Shown one piece after another: positions 21,599-35,378 of a stretch of 64,000 nt of DNA. A model generated the notes under the pieces. The model did not search any database and was not told the origin of the DNA. It was given only the letters and a program-made list of their open reading frames with translations. The translations under genes and the position numbers were made by a program. This DNA comes from Neodontobutis hainanensis (Eukaryota > Chordata > Actinopteri > Gobiiformes > Odontobutidae). Within the stretch, counting starts at the first letter, position 1. The number at the start of each line of letters is the position of its first letter. Location: contig JALDNG010000867.1 in NCBI GenBank assembly GCA_024349245.1, positions 1 through 64,000 on the forward strand, read 5' to 3'.

Positions 21599-22298
21599 TG
21601 TTATGTCAATTCAAGGTACAAGTTGTCCTGAGCACTCAGCCTATTTTTACTCAAATTACTAAGAGCACTCCCAAACTGCAGGGGCAACTACGCATCAAAA
21701 GGTTATGGAACCAACTTCCAGGAAGTGCTCTTGGGACCATAATTACCAGCGCACACACAGAGTGCATGGCAGTTGAAATGTTTGGTAAAAGCTCAGTTGG
21801 CCATCTCACTTGTTCCTGAGGAAAAGAAACTTTGACCACAGCTCCTGATTATCCAAGGACACAACTGGTAGGACAAAAGTGGACTGTGTGTTTGTTTGTG
21901 TTGAGTTAAGACTTTTGTATGATTTTGTTTGCTTGGTTGTAATGTCCAATTTAAATCAAATAGTGAATACTTTATGTGAACATTACTCTAAGCATGTGTA
22001 TTGTTTAAATTATATAAGTTTAATTAGAGACCGTATGTTAATTTGTATGACTGTTTGGTTTGACATTTACTATTGAGGAAGTGTTATTGAGTTATTTGTG
22101 ATTTATTTGCAACTAATTTCTGCTTTGGTTTGTGTAATTTAAAGGTTATTAACCTATTCTCTTCCACCCGATCATCTTTAGGAAAATATAAGAGAAAAGA
22201 AAGAACAGTTTTGAGTTGTCCTTTGCATTCATCAGAGATAAAGCAGTTTTCAAGTTTGGGCAGAGCTGTAGTCAGTTAAAAACACACATAACTTGACA
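21599..22298 (+). mobile_element. Solo-LTR-like insertion, 700 bp
   Basis: This non-repeat insertion starts TGTTATGTCAA and ends ACTTGACA, so it has TG...CA ends. It is flanked on both sides by TCTAC (21594-21598 and 22299-22303), a 5-bp target duplication. Removing the insert and one TCTAC restores a normal array sequence such as that seen near 18670. A TATA-like ATATAAGAG at about 22186 and AGATAAAGC downstream fit a plus-strand LTR. No coding domain is convincing in the short frames at 21651-22076. Source family not recognised. Confidence 0.65.
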
Positions 22299-24286
22299 TC
22301 TACAGTCTGTTCTAATGCAAGTCTACAGTCTGTACTACTGCTCATCTACAGTTTGTTTTACTGCACATCTACAGTCTGTACAACTGCACCTCTACAGTCT
22401 GTTCTAATGCCAGTTTACAGTCTGTACTATTGCTCTAATGCAGTCTGTTCTACTGCATAACTACGGTCTGTTTTACTGCACATCTACAGTCTGTTCTAAT
22501 GCACATCTACAGTCTGTTCTAATGCATGTCTACAGTCTGTTCTACTGCATGTTTACAGTCTGTTCTACAGCGTCTTCAGTCTGTTCTACTGCACGTCTTC
22601 AGTCTGCTCTATTGCAAGTCTACAGTTTGTTTTACTGCACATCTACAGTCTGTTGTAATGCACATTTACAGTCTGTACCTATGCAAGTATACAGTCTGTA
22701 CTACTGCTCAACTACAGTCTGTTCTACTGCACGTCTACAGTCTGTTCTACTGCACCTCTACAGTCTGTTGTAAAGCATTTCTATTAGTGTTTTCTAATAC
22801 TCATATACAGTCTGTTCTAATGCTCATCTACAGTCAACTACTGCACCTCTACAGTCTGTTGTAAAGCATGTCTACAGTGTTTTCTAATACTCATATACAG
22901 TCTGTTCTAATGCTCGTCTACAGTCTGTACTACTGCACCACTACAGTCTATTCTTCTGCACATCGTCAGTCTGTTCTACTGGGCGTTTACAGTCTGTTCT
23001 ATTGCTCATCTACAGTCTTTTCTACTGCACGTCTTCTGTCTGTTCTAATAATTGTCTACATTCTGTACTACTGCTTCTTACAGTCTATACTACTGCACAT
23101 CTACAATCTGTTCTACTGCATGTCTACAGTCTGTTCTAATAATTGTCTACAGTCTCTTCTACTGCACATCTACAGTCTGTTCTAATGCATGTCTATAGTC
23201 TGTTCAAATCGTTCAAATCAAGTCTGTTCGTCCACAGTCTGATCTAATGCATCTATAGTCTGTTCTATTGCTCGAATATCATCTGTTCTATTACCCAATA
23301 ACAGTCTTTACTACTCGACCTCTACAGTTTGTTCTACTGTTCCTCTACAGTCTGTTCTAATGCTCGTCTACAGTTTGTACATCTAGACCTCTACAGTCTG
23401 TTCTAAAGCATGTCTACAGTGTTTTCTAATACTCATTTACAGTCTGATCTAATGCTCATCTACAGTCTGTACTACTGCACCTCTAGAATCTATTATTCTG
23501 CACATTGACAGTCTGTTCTACTAGACGTTTACAGTCTATTCTAATGATCGTCTACAGTCTGTTCTACAGCCAATCTAGAGTCTGTACTACTGCTGCTCTG
23601 AAGACTGTTCAACTGCACGTCTACAGTCTGTTGAACTGCACCTCTACAGTCTGTTCTATTGTACATCTACAGTCTGTTCTAATGCACATCTACAGTCTGT
23701 TCTAATGCAAGTCGACAGTCTGTACTACTACTTGTCTAGAGTCTGTACTACTGCACCTCTACAGTCTGTTCTAAAATCATGTCTTCAGTCTATTCTAATA
23801 CTCATATACAGTCTGTTCTATTTCTAGTGTACAGTCTGTAGTAATGCGCCTTTAAAGTCAATTCTTCTGCAGCATCATCAGTCTGTTCTACTGCAAGTCT
23901 ACAGTCTGTTCTAATAATTGTCTACAGTCCGTTCTACTGCACGTCTACAGTCCTTTCTAATAATTGTCGACAGTCTATGCTACTGCAGTCTCTTCTACTG
24001 CACATCTACAGTCCGTTCTAATTCGTCTACAGTCTGAACAACTGCACCTCTACAGTCTGTTCTAAAGCATGTCTAGAGTATTTTCTAATACTCATATATA
24101 GTCTGTTCTAATGCTAGTCTATAGTCTGAACTACTGCACCTCTACAGTCTGTTCTAAAGCATGTCTAGAGTGTTTTCTAATACTCATATACAGTCTGTTC
24201 TAATGCGCGTTTACAGTCTTTACTAGTGCATCTCTACAGTCTATTCTTCTGCACATTGTCAGTCTGTTCTACTGGACGTTTACAGT
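22299..24286 (-). repeat. 23-bp minisatellite, block B1 part 2 (reverse)
   Basis: This continues the reverse-oriented array after the insertion. It has many copies of the cassette containing GCATGTCTACAGTGTTTTC. It ends at a flip where the reverse-type TACAGTCTGT and the forward-type CTGTAGACC overlap by the four bases CTGT (24287-24290). Confidence 0.95.
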
Positions 24287-27200
24287 CTGTAGACCTGCAG
24301 TAGAACAGACCGTAGATGAGCAGTAAAACAGACTATAGATTTGCATTAGAAAAGACTTTAGAAGTGCAGTAGTAGAGACTGTACACGTGTAGTAGAACAG
24401 ACTGTAGAGGTGCAGTAGAACAGACTGTAGATGAGCAGTAGTACAGACTGTAGACTTACATTAGAACAGACTGTAGATGTGCATTAGAACAGACTGTAGA
24501 CGTGCAGTAGAACAGACTGTAGATGAGCAGTAGTACAGACTGTAGGCTTGCATTAGAACAGACAGTAGATGTACATTAGAACAGACTGTAGATGTGCAGT
24601 AAAACAGACTGTAGATGTGCAGTGGACGAGACTGTAGTAGTAGTACAGACTGTAAACTGGCATTAGAACAGACTGTAGAGGTGCAGGTGAACAGACAGTA
24701 GACGTGCAGTTGAGCAGACTTCAGAGCAGCAGTAGTACAGACTCTAGATGGGCTTTAGAACTGACTATAGACGAGCATTAGAACAGGCTATAAACGTCCA
24801 GTAGAACAGACTCTATATAAGTATTAGAAAACACTCTAGATCTGCTTTATAACAAAATGTAGAGGTTCAGTAGTTCCGACTGTAGGCGAACATTAGAACA
24901 GACTGTATGAGTATTAGAAAACACTCTAAACATGCTTTAGAACAGACTGTAGAGGTGCAGTAATACAGACTGTAGATGAAAATTAGAAAAGACTGTAAAC
25001 GTCAGTAGAACAGACTGACAATATGCAGAAGAATAGACTGTAGAGATGCAGTAGTACAGACTGTAGACAAGCATTAGAACAGACTGTATGAGTATTAGAA
25101 AACACTCTAGACATGCTTTAGAACAGACTGTAGAGCTGCAGTAGTTCAGACTGTAGGACGAGTATTAGAACAGACTCTATATTAGTTTTAGAAAACACTC
25201 TGCACATGCTTTAGAACAGATTGTAAAAGGTGCAGTATTTCTGACTGTAGACATGCATTAGAACAGACTGTATGAGTATTAGAAAACACTCTAGACATGC
25301 TTTAGAACAGACTGTAGATGAGCAGTAATACAGACTGTAGACTTGCATTAGAACAGACTGTAGATGTGCAGTAGAACAGACTGTAGACGTTTATTAGAAC
25401 AGACTGTAGACCTGCAAAAGAACAGACCGTAGATGAGTAGTAAAACAGACTATAGACTTGCATTAGAACAGACTGTAAAACTGACTGTAGACGAGCATTA
25501 GAACAGACTTTAAACATCCAGTAGAACAGACTGACAATGTGCAGAAGAATAGACTGTAGAAATGCAGTAGTACAGACTGTAGACGAGCATTAGAAGAGAG
25601 TGTAGATGTGCACTAGAACAGACTTTAGAAGTGCAGTAGTAGAGACTGTAGATGTGTAGTAGAACAGACTGTAAATGAGCAGTAGTAGAGACTGTAGACT
25701 TGTATTAGAACAGACTGTAAACGTGCAGTAGAACAGACTGTAGATGAGCAATACAACAGACTGTACACGTGCAGTAGAACAGACTGTAGATGAGCAGTTG
25801 TACAGACTGTAGACTTTCATTAGAACATACAGTTGATGTCCATTAGAATAGACTGTAGATGTGCAGTAGAACAGACTGACGAGGTGCAGAAGAATAGACT
25901 GAAGAGTTGCAGTAGTTGAGACTTTACACGAGGATTAGAACAGCCTGTACATGACTATTAGAAAAGACTGTAGACATGCTTTAGAACAGGCAGTAGAGGT
26001 GCAGTTGTACAGACTGTAGACGAGCATTAAAACAGACTGTATATTAGTATAAGAAAACACTCTAACATGCTTTAGTACAAACTGTAGATGTGCAGTAGTA
26101 CAGACTGTAGACGTTTTTTAGAACAGACTGTAGAAGAGCAGTAGAACAAACTGTAGACGAGCAGTAGTACAGACTGGAGAATTCCATTAGAACAGATTGT
26201 AGATGTGCATTAGAACAGACTGTAGATGTGCAAAAGAATGGACTGTAGAGGGCAGTAGTTGAGACTTTACACGAGCATTAGAACAGACTGTACATGAGTA
26301 TTAGAAAAGACTGTAGACATGTTTTAGAACAGACTGTAGAGTTCCAGTAGTACAGACTCTAGACGACCATTAGAACAAACTGTAGATGTGCAGTAGAAGA
26401 GACTGTAGAGGTGCAGTAGTACAGAAAGTTGACAATTATTAAAAGAGACTGTAGACGTGCAGTATAACAGACTCTAGACAATTATTATCTATTAACAATA
26501 GAAAAGACTGTAGAGGTGCAGTTGAACAGACTGTAGATGTGCAGTTGAATAGACTTCAGAGCAGAAGTAGAACAGACTCTAGATTGGCTTTGGAACAGAC
26601 TGTAGACGAGCATTAGAACAAACAGTAAACAACCTGTAGAACAGACTGAGAATGTGCAGAAGAATAGACTCTAGAGGTGCAGTAGTACAGACTGTAGATG
26701 AGGATTAGAACAGACAGTATATGAGTATTAGAAAACACTGTAGATATGCTTTAGAACAGACTGTAGAGTTGCAGTAGTTCAGACTGTAGACGAGCATTAG
26801 AACAGACTGTATATGAGTATTAGAAAACACTGTAGAAATGCTTTAGAACAGATTGTAGAGGTGCAGTAGTTCAGACTGTAGACGAGCATTAGAACAGACT
26901 ATAGATGTGCATTAGAACAGACTGTAGATGTGCAGTAGAACAGAATGTAGACTTGCAGTAGAACAGACTGCAGAGTAGCAGTAGTACAGACTCTAGACTG
27001 GCATTAAAACAGACTGTAGAGCTGCAGTAGAACAGACTGTAGAGGAGATGTAGAACAAACTGTAGAGGTGGAGTAGTAAAGACTTTTATGGGCATTAGAA
27101 CAGACGGTATTCGAGCAATAGAACAGACTATAGATGTGCAGTAGTACAGACTGCATTAGAACAGACTGTGGACGAGTATTTGAACAGACTATAGGCGTGT

Positions 27201-30200
27201 ATTAGAACAGACTGTAGATGTCCAGTAAAACAGTCTAATGATGCTGCAGAAGAAAATAATTTAATGGTCCGTTAGTAGAGACTGTAGACGAGCATTAGAA
27301 CAGACTGTAGATGTGCATTAGAACAGAATGTAGACATACAATAGAACAGACGTAGAGGTGCAGTTAAACAGACTATAGATATGCAGTTGAAAAGACTTCA
27401 GAGCAGCAGTAGAACAGACTCTAGACTGGCTTTAGAACAGACTGTAGTCGTGCAGTAGAACAGACTGTATATGAGCAGTAAAACAGACTGTAGACATGCA
27501 GTAGAACAGACTGCAGTAGAGCAGAGGTAAAGAATGTAAACTGGCATTAGAACAGACTGTTGAGGTGCAGTTAAAATGACTGTAGACGTGCAGTAATACA
27601 GACTGTAGACGAGCATTAGAACAGACTGTAGAAGTGCAGTAGTACAGACTGTAAATGTGCAGTAGAACAGACTGTAGACGTTTATTAGAACAGACTGTAG
27701 ACTTGCAGTAGAACAGACCATAAATGAGCAGTAGTACAGACTGTAGACTTGCATTAGAACAGACTGTAGATGAGCAGTAGTACAGATTATAAACTTGCAT
27801 TAGAACAGACTGTAGATGAGCAGTAGTACAGATTATAGACTTGCATTAGAACAGACTGTAGATGTGCATTAGAACAGACTGTAGATGTGCAGAAAAAGAG
27901 ACTGTAGACGTGCAGTTGAACAGACTGTAGATGTGCATTTAAAAAGACTGTAGACGTACAATACAACAGACTGTATACAAGCATTAGAACAGACTGTAGA
28001 CATCTAGTAGAACAGACCGTAAATGTGCAGTAGTACAGAATTAAGACATGCATTAAAACAGACTGTGGACGAGCATTAGAACAGACTATAGACTGTAGAC
28101 GTTTATTAGAACAGACTGTAGACCTGCACTAGAACAGACCATGGATGAGCAGTAGTACAGACTATAGACTTGCATTAGAACAGACTGTAGATGTGCATTA
28201 GAAACAGACTTTAGAAGTGCAGTAGTAGAGACTGTAGATGTGTAGTAGAAAAGACTGTAGATGTTTATCAAAACAGACTGCAGACATGCAGTAGAACAGA
28301 CTGTAGACGTGCAGTAGTACAGACTGTAGACGAGCATTAGAACAGACTGTATATGAGTATTAGAAAACACTGTAGACATGCTTTAGAACAGACTGTAGAA
28401 ATGTAGTAGTTCAGACTGTAGGACGAACATTAGAACAGACTCTATATGAGTATTAGAAAACACTACTAGAAATGCTTTACAACAGACTGTAGAGGTGCAG
28501 TAATACAGACTGTAGACGAGCATTAAAAAAGACTGTAGAAGTGCAGTAGTACAGACTGTAAATGTGCAGAACAGACTGTAGACGTTTATTAAAACAGATT
28601 GTAGACGTGGAGTAGAACAGACCGTACATGAGCAGTAGTACAACTTGTAGACTTGCATTGGAACAGACTGTAGATGTGCATTATAACAGACTGTAGATGT
28701 GCAGTAAAACATACTGTAGACATGCAGTAGAACAGACTGCAGTAGAGCAATAGAACAGACTGTAAACTGGCATTAGAAAAGACTGTAGAGGTGCAGTTGA
28801 ACATACTGTAGACTTGCAGTTAAACAGACTTCAGAGCAGCAGTAGTACAGACACTAGATTGGCTTTAGAAATGACTGTAGATGAGCATTAAAAAAGACTG
28901 TAAACGTCCAGTAGAACAGACTGACAATGTGCAGAAGAATAGACTGTAGAGATGGAGTAGTACAGACTGTAGACGAGCATTAGAACAGACTGTATATAAG
29001 TATTACAAAACACTCTAGACATGCTTTAGAACAGACTGTAGAGGTGCAGTAATACAGACTGTGAGCATTAGAACAGACTGTAGAGGTGCAGTTGAACAGA
29101 CTGTAGACTTGCAGTTAAACAGACTGTAAACATTTATTAGAAGAGATTTTAGACCTGCAGTAGAACAGACCGTAGATGAGCAGTAGTAAAGACTGTAGAC
29201 TTGCATTAGAAGAGACTGTAGATGTGCATTAGAACAGACTTTAGAAGTGCAGTAGTAGAGACTGTAGACGTGCAGTAGAACAGAGTGTAGATGAGCAGTA
29301 GTATAGACTGTAGACTTGCATTAGAACAGACTGTAGATCTTCAGTAGAACAGACTGTAGATATGCAGTAAAAAGACTGTAGAAGTGCAATAGAACAGACT
29401 TCAGTAGAGCAGAGGTACAGACTGTAAAATGGCACTAGAACAGACTGTAGACTTGGAGTTGAACAGACTTCAGAGCAGCAGCAGTAGAACAGACTCTAGA
29501 TTGGCTTTAGAACTGACTGTAGACGAGCATTAGAACAGACTGTAAACGTCCAGTAGAACAGACTGTAGATGTGCATTAGAACAGACTGTAGACGTACAAT
29601 AGAACAGACTGTAGACGAGCATTAGAACAGATTGTAGACGTCCAGTAGAACAGTCTGTATTTGTGCAGTTTTACAGACTAAAGACCTGCATTAGAGCAGA
29701 CTGTGGACGAGCATTAGAACAGACAATAGACGTGCATAAGAACATAATGTAGTGAAGTAGAACAAATTGTAGAGACAGAAACAGTAGTACAGAATGTCGA
29801 CAATTATCACAACAGACTATAGTCGACAAACAGTAGAACAGACTGTAGACTTGCATTAGAAAAGACTGTAGATGTGCAGTAGAACAAACTGTAGATGTGC
29901 AGTAGAACAGACTGACGATGTGCAGAAGAATAGACTGTAGAGGGCAATAGTTGAGACTTTACACGAGCATTAGAACAGAATGTACATGAGTATTAGAAAA
30001 GACTGTAGACATGTTTTAGAACAGACTGTAGAGTTTCACTAGTACAGACTCTAGACGACCATTAGAACAAACTGTAGATGTGCAGTAGAAGAGACTGTAG
30101 AGGTGCAGTAGTACGGAAAGTTGACAATTATGAAAAAAGACTGTAGGTGCAGTAGAACAGACTCTAGACAATTATTAGAAAAGACTGTAGACATCCAGTA

Positions 30201-30715
30201 GAACAGACTGTAGATGTGCATTAGAGGAGACTGTAGACGTTTATTAAAAGAGACTATAGTGCAGTAGAACAGACTGTAGGCGTGCAATAGAACAGACTGT
30301 AGTGGTGCAGTTGAACAGATTGTAGACGTGCAGTTGAACAGACTTCATAGCAGCAGTAGTACAGACTCTAGAATGGCTTCAGAACTGATTGTAGACGAGC
30401 ATTAGAACTGACTGTAGACGACCATTAGAACAGACTGTACATGTGCAGTAGAAGAGATTGTAGATGTGCAGTAGAACAGACTGTGGAGCGCAGTAGTACA
30501 CACTCTAGACTGGCATTAGAACAGACTGTAGACTTGCAGTAGAACAGACTGACAATGCTTCAGAGGAATAGACTTTAGTGGTGCATTAGTTCAGACTGTA
30601 CGAGCATTAGAACAGACTTTATATTAGTATTAGAAAACTCTCTAGACATGCTTTAGAACAGACTGTAGATGTGCAGTAGAACAGACTGTAGACGCGTTCA
30701 TTATAACAGACTGTA
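24287..30715 (+). repeat. 23-bp minisatellite, block A2 part 1 (forward)
   Basis: This is forward-oriented array. Its first 2.6 kb follows the order of variant units of block A1 from about 10004 to 12880, with small deletions, so it is a segmental copy. The block opens with GTAGACCTGCAGTAGAACAG, the same variant units that open A1 beside the LTR. A SINE interrupts it at 30715. Confidence 0.95.
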
Positions 30716-31049
30716 TAGGGCGTCAGTGGCTCAGTGGTAGAGCGGTCGTCTTTCAACCGGAAGGTAGTGTGTTCGATTCCCGCTCTCCCCACAATTCATT
30801 CTGTCATTGTGTCCTTGGGCAAGACACTTAACCCACCTTGCCAGTGAATGTATGTGGTGATGTTCAAAGAGGCCTTAGGCGCAAAATGGCTGCCACGTCT
30901 CTGTCAGTCTGCTCCAGGGCATCTGTGGCTACAGTTGTAGTTACCGTCACCAGTGTGTGACTGTGTATGAATGAATAATGGACGGCTTGTGGGCGCTTTG
31001 AGTCCCTTGGTCCCTTGGGAGAAAAGCGCAATATAAATCCAATCCATTA
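30716..31049 (+). mobile_element. tRNA-derived SINE
   Basis: This short retroposon of about 334 bp has a tRNA-like head carrying an A box (TGGCTCAGTGGTAGAG, 30727-30742) and a B box (GTTCGATTCCC, 30771-30781), the internal promoter for RNA polymerase III. Its 3' part ends with AAAGCGCAATATAAATCCA, like the LINE-derived tails of many teleost SINEs. ACTGTA at 30710-30715 and at 31050-31055 fits a target duplication, although the array itself is rich in this word. The head does not fold into a proper tRNA anticodon arm, so it is not a working tRNA gene. Confidence 0.9.
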
Positions 31050-34000
31050 ACTGTAGACCTGCAGTAGAACAGACCGTAGATGAGCAGTAGTACAAACTTT
31101 AGACTTGCATGAGAACAGACTGTAGATGTGCATTAGAACAGACTTTAAAAGTGCAGTAGTATAGACTGTAGATATGCAGTAGAACAGACTGTAGAAGTTT
31201 ATCAGAACAGAATGTAGACGTGCAAGAACAGACTGTAGGTGAGCAGTAGTACAGAATGTAGACTTTCATTAGAACAGACTGTAGATGTGCATTAGAACAG
31301 ACTGTATATGAGCAGTAAAGCAGACTGTAGACGTGCAGTAGAACAGACTGCAGTAGAGCAGAAGTACAGACTGTAAACTGGCATTAGAACAGACTGTAGA
31401 TGAGCAGTAGTACAGACTGTAGACTTGCATTAGAAATGACTGTAAACATCCAGTAAAACAGACTGACAATGTGCAGAAGAATAGACTAGGTGCAGTACTA
31501 CAGACTGTACATGAGCATTAGAACAGACTGTATATGAGTATTAGAAAACACTCTAGACATGCTTTAGAACAGACTGTAGAAGAGCAGTAGTTCAGACTGT
31601 AGACAAGCATTAGAACAAACTGTATATTTGAATTAGAAAACACTATAGACATGCTTTAGAACAGACTGTAGAGGTGCAGTTTAACAGACTGTAGACGAGC
31701 ATTAAAACAGACTGTATTTGAGTATAAGAAAACACTCTAGACATGCTTTGGAACAGACTGTAGAGGTGCAGTAATACAGACTGTAGACAAGCATTAGAAC
31801 AGTCTGTAGAAGTGCAGTATTACAGACTGTAGATGTGCAGTAGAACAGACTGTAGACATTTATTAGAAGAGATTTTAGACCTGCAGTAGAACAGACCGTA
31901 GATGAGCAGTAGTAAAGACTGTAGACTTGCATTAGAACAGACTGTAGATGTGCATTAGAACAGACTGTAGATGTGCATTAGAACAGACTGTAGACCTTTA
32001 ATAAAACCGACTAGAGTTGTGCAGTAGAACAGATTGTAGAAGAGCAGTAGAAGAGACAGTGGACTTTCAGTTGAACAGACTGTAGATGTGCATTAGAACA
32101 GACTGTAGATGTGCAGTAGAACAGACTGTAGACCTGCAGTAGAACAGACTGTAAAGGAGAAGTAGAACAAACTGTAGAGGTGGAGTAGTAAAGACTTTTA
32201 TTGGACATTAGAACAGACTGTATTCGAGCAATAGAACAGACTATAGATGTGCAGTAGTACAGACTGCATTAGAACAGACTGTGGACGAGTATTTGAAGAG
32301 ACTATATACGTGTATAGAACAGACTGTAGATGTCCAGTAAACAGACTAATGATGCTGCAGAAGAATAGAATTTAAATGTCCGTTAGTAGAGACTGTAGAC
32401 GAGCATTAGAACAGACTGTATGAGTATTAGAATAGACTGTAGACATACTTTAGAACAGACTGTAGAGGTGCAATAGTACAGACTGTACACGAGCAGTAGT
32501 ACAGACTGTAGACTTGCATTAGAACAGACTGTAGATGTGCATTAGAACAGAATGTAGACATACAATAGAACAGACGTAGAGGTGCAGTTGAACAGACTAC
32601 AGACATGCAGTTGAACAGACTTCAGAGCAGCAGTAGAACAGACTGTAGACGTGCAGTAGAACAGACTGCAGTAGAGCAGAGGTAAAGAATGTAAACTGGC
32701 ATTAGAACAGACTGTTGAGGTGTAGTTGAAATGACTGTAGACGTGCAGTAATACAGACTGTAGACGAGCATTAGAACAGACTGTAGAAGTGCAGTAGTAC
32801 AGACTGTAGATGTGCAGTAGAACAGACTGTAGACGTTTATTACAACAGACTGTAGACCTGTAGTAGAACAGACCGTAAATGAGCAGTAGTACAGACTGTA
32901 GACTTGCATTAGAACAGACTGTAAATGAGCAGTAGTACAGATTATAGACTTGCATTAGAACAGACTGTGGAGCATTAGAACAGACTATAGACTGTAGACG
33001 ATTATTAGAACAGACTGTAGACCTGCACTAGAACAGACCAAAGATGAGCAGTAGTACTGACTATAGACTTGCATTAGAACAGACTGTGGACGAGCATTAG
33101 AACAGACTATAGATGTGCATTAGAACAGACTGTAGTTGTCCATTAGAACAGACTGTAGATGTGCATTAGAAAAGACTGACGATGTGCAGAATAATAGACT
33201 GTAGAGGTGCAGTAGTTAAGACTTTACACGAGCATTATAACAGACTGTACATTAGTATTAGAAAAGACTGTAGACATGCTTTACAACAGACTGTAGAGGT
33301 GAAGTAGTACAGACTGTAGACGACCACTAGAACAAACTGTAAATGTGCAGTAGAAGAGACTGTAGAGGTGCTGTAGTACAGAATGTTGACTATTATTAGA
33401 AGAGACTGTAGGCGTGCAGTAGAACAGACTCTAGACAATTATTAGAACAGACTGTAGACTTCCACAAGAACACACTGTAGATGTGCATTAGAAAAGACTG
33501 TAGACATTTATTAATACAGACTATAGTCGTGCAGTAGAACAGACTGTAGAAGTGCAGTAGAATAGACTGCAGTAGAGCAGTAGTAAAGACTGTAAAATGG
33601 CATTAGAACAGACTGTAGACAGCCAGTAGAACAGACTGTAGAGGTGCAGTTGTACAGACTGTAGATGTGTAGTAGAACAGACTGTAGACATTTATCAGAA
33701 CAGACTGTAGATGTGCAATAGAACAGACTGTAGATGAGCAGTAGTACAGACTGTAGACTTGCATTAGAACAGACTGTAGATGTGCATTAGAACAGACTGT
33801 AGATGTGCAGTAAAACAGACTGTAGACGTGCAGTTGAACAGACTTTAGATGTGCATTTGAACAGATGTCAGAGCAGCAGTAGTACAGACTCTAGATTGGC
33901 TTTAGAACAGACTGTAGATGAGCTTTAGAACAGGCTGTAAACGTCCAGTAGAACAGACTGACAATTAGAACAGATTGTAGATTTGCAGTAAAACAGACTG

Positions 34001-34810
34001 TAGACGTGCAGGTGAACAGAAATCAGAGCAGCAGTAGTACAGACTCTAGAATTACCTTAGAACAGACTGTAAACGAGCAATAGAAATGACTGTAAACGTC
34101 CGTAGAACAAACTGACAATGTGCAAAAGAATAGACTCTAGAGCTGCAGTAGTACAGACTGTAGATGAGCAAATAAACAGACTGTATATGAGTTTTAGAAA
34201 ACACTGTAGACATGCATTTATAACAGACTGTAGAGGTGCAGTAATACAGACTGTAGACGAGCATTAGAACAGACTGTAGAAGTGCAGTAGTACAGACTGT
34301 AGAGGTGCAGTTGAACAGACTGTAGACATGCAGTTGAACAGACTTCAGAGCAGAATTAGTACAGACTGTAGATTGTAGAACAGACTGACAATTAGAACAG
34401 ATTTTAGATGTGCAGTAAAAATGACTGTAGGACGTGCAGTAGAATAGAGTGCAGTAGAGCAATAGTACAGACTGTAAAATGGCATTAGATCAGACTGTAG
34501 ACATGCAGTAGAACAGACAGTAGAGGTGCAGTTGTACAGACTGTAGGAGCATTAGAACAGACTGTTGATGTGCAGTAGAAAAGACTGTAGACATACAATA
34601 GAACAGACTGTAGATGAGCATTAGAACAGAATGTAGGCGTCCATTAGAACAGACTGTAGATGTGCAGTAGTAAAGACTAAAGACCTGCATAAGAATAGAC
34701 TGTGGACGAGCATTAGAACAGACTGTAGATGTGCTTTAGTACAGACTGTAGAGGTGCAGTAATACAGACAGTAGACGAGCATTAGAAGAGACAGTAGAAG
34801 GGCAATAATA
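31050..34810 (+). repeat. 23-bp minisatellite, block A2 part 2 (forward)
   Basis: This is forward-oriented array whose right part (about 32.7-34.8 kb) repeats, unit by unit, the right part of block A1 (about 12.9-15.75 kb) with about 0.8 kb missing. It ends on the same palindrome as A1. Confidence 0.95.
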
Positions 34811-34822
34811 AATGTCGACATT
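34811..34822. other. Palindromic strand-flip junction A2/B2
   Basis: AATGTCGACATT lies at the orientation change and is preceded by the same GAAGGGCAATAAT as the junction at 15756. It is a copy of that junction. Confidence 0.9.
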
Positions 34823-35378
34823 CTGTACTACTGCACCTCAATAGTCTTTTCTACTGCACATCTACAGTCTGAAGTACTGCACTTCTACAGTCTGTTTTAA
34901 TGCTTGTCTACAATCTATACAACTGCATCTCTACAGTCTGTTCTAAAGCATTTCTACAGTGTTTTCTAATACTCATATAGAGTATGTTCTAATGCTCATC
35001 TACAGTCTGTAGTAATGCACCTCTAGAGTCTATTCTTCTGCACATTGTCTGTTCTACTGGACGTTTACAGTAATTTCTAATGCTTGTCTACAGTCTGTTC
35101 TACTGCACAACTATTGTCTGTTTTAATAATTGTCTACAGTCTCTTCTAATGCACATCTACAGTCTGTTCTAATGCACATCTACAGTCTGTTCAACTGCAC
35201 CTCTACAGTCTGTTCTATTGCACGCGTCTACAGTCTGTTCTACTGCACGACTATAGTCTATTTTTAATAAACGTCTACAGTCTTTTCTAATGCACATCTA
35301 CAGTCTGTTCTACTGCAGGTATACAGTCTGTTCTAATAAACGTCTACATTCTGTTCTACTGCACATCTACAGTCTGTA
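34823..35378 (-). repeat. 23-bp minisatellite, block B2 part 1 (reverse)
   Basis: This is reverse-oriented array. It first matches B1 from 15768 to about 16045, then jumps to units matching about 16860-17145 of B1. It ends at the target site of the LTR-like insertion. Confidence 0.95.

Noticed and set aside
21651..22076. Short frames at the 700-bp insertion, one with RLWNQLP similar to the end of LINE ORF2
   Set aside because: The match is a few residues only and is not followed by other LINE features. The insert has LTR-like ends and a target duplication.
16367..23705. Series of Cys/Tyr/Ser frames of 60-130 codons, candidate cysteine-rich secreted peptides
   Set aside because: They are the 23-bp unit read in three successive frames. 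Cysteine spacing follows the unit, and no signal peptide or conserved start exists.
30716..30795. tRNA gene
   Set aside because: A and B boxes are present but the anticodon arm does not pair and the sequence continues into a SINE body and tail.
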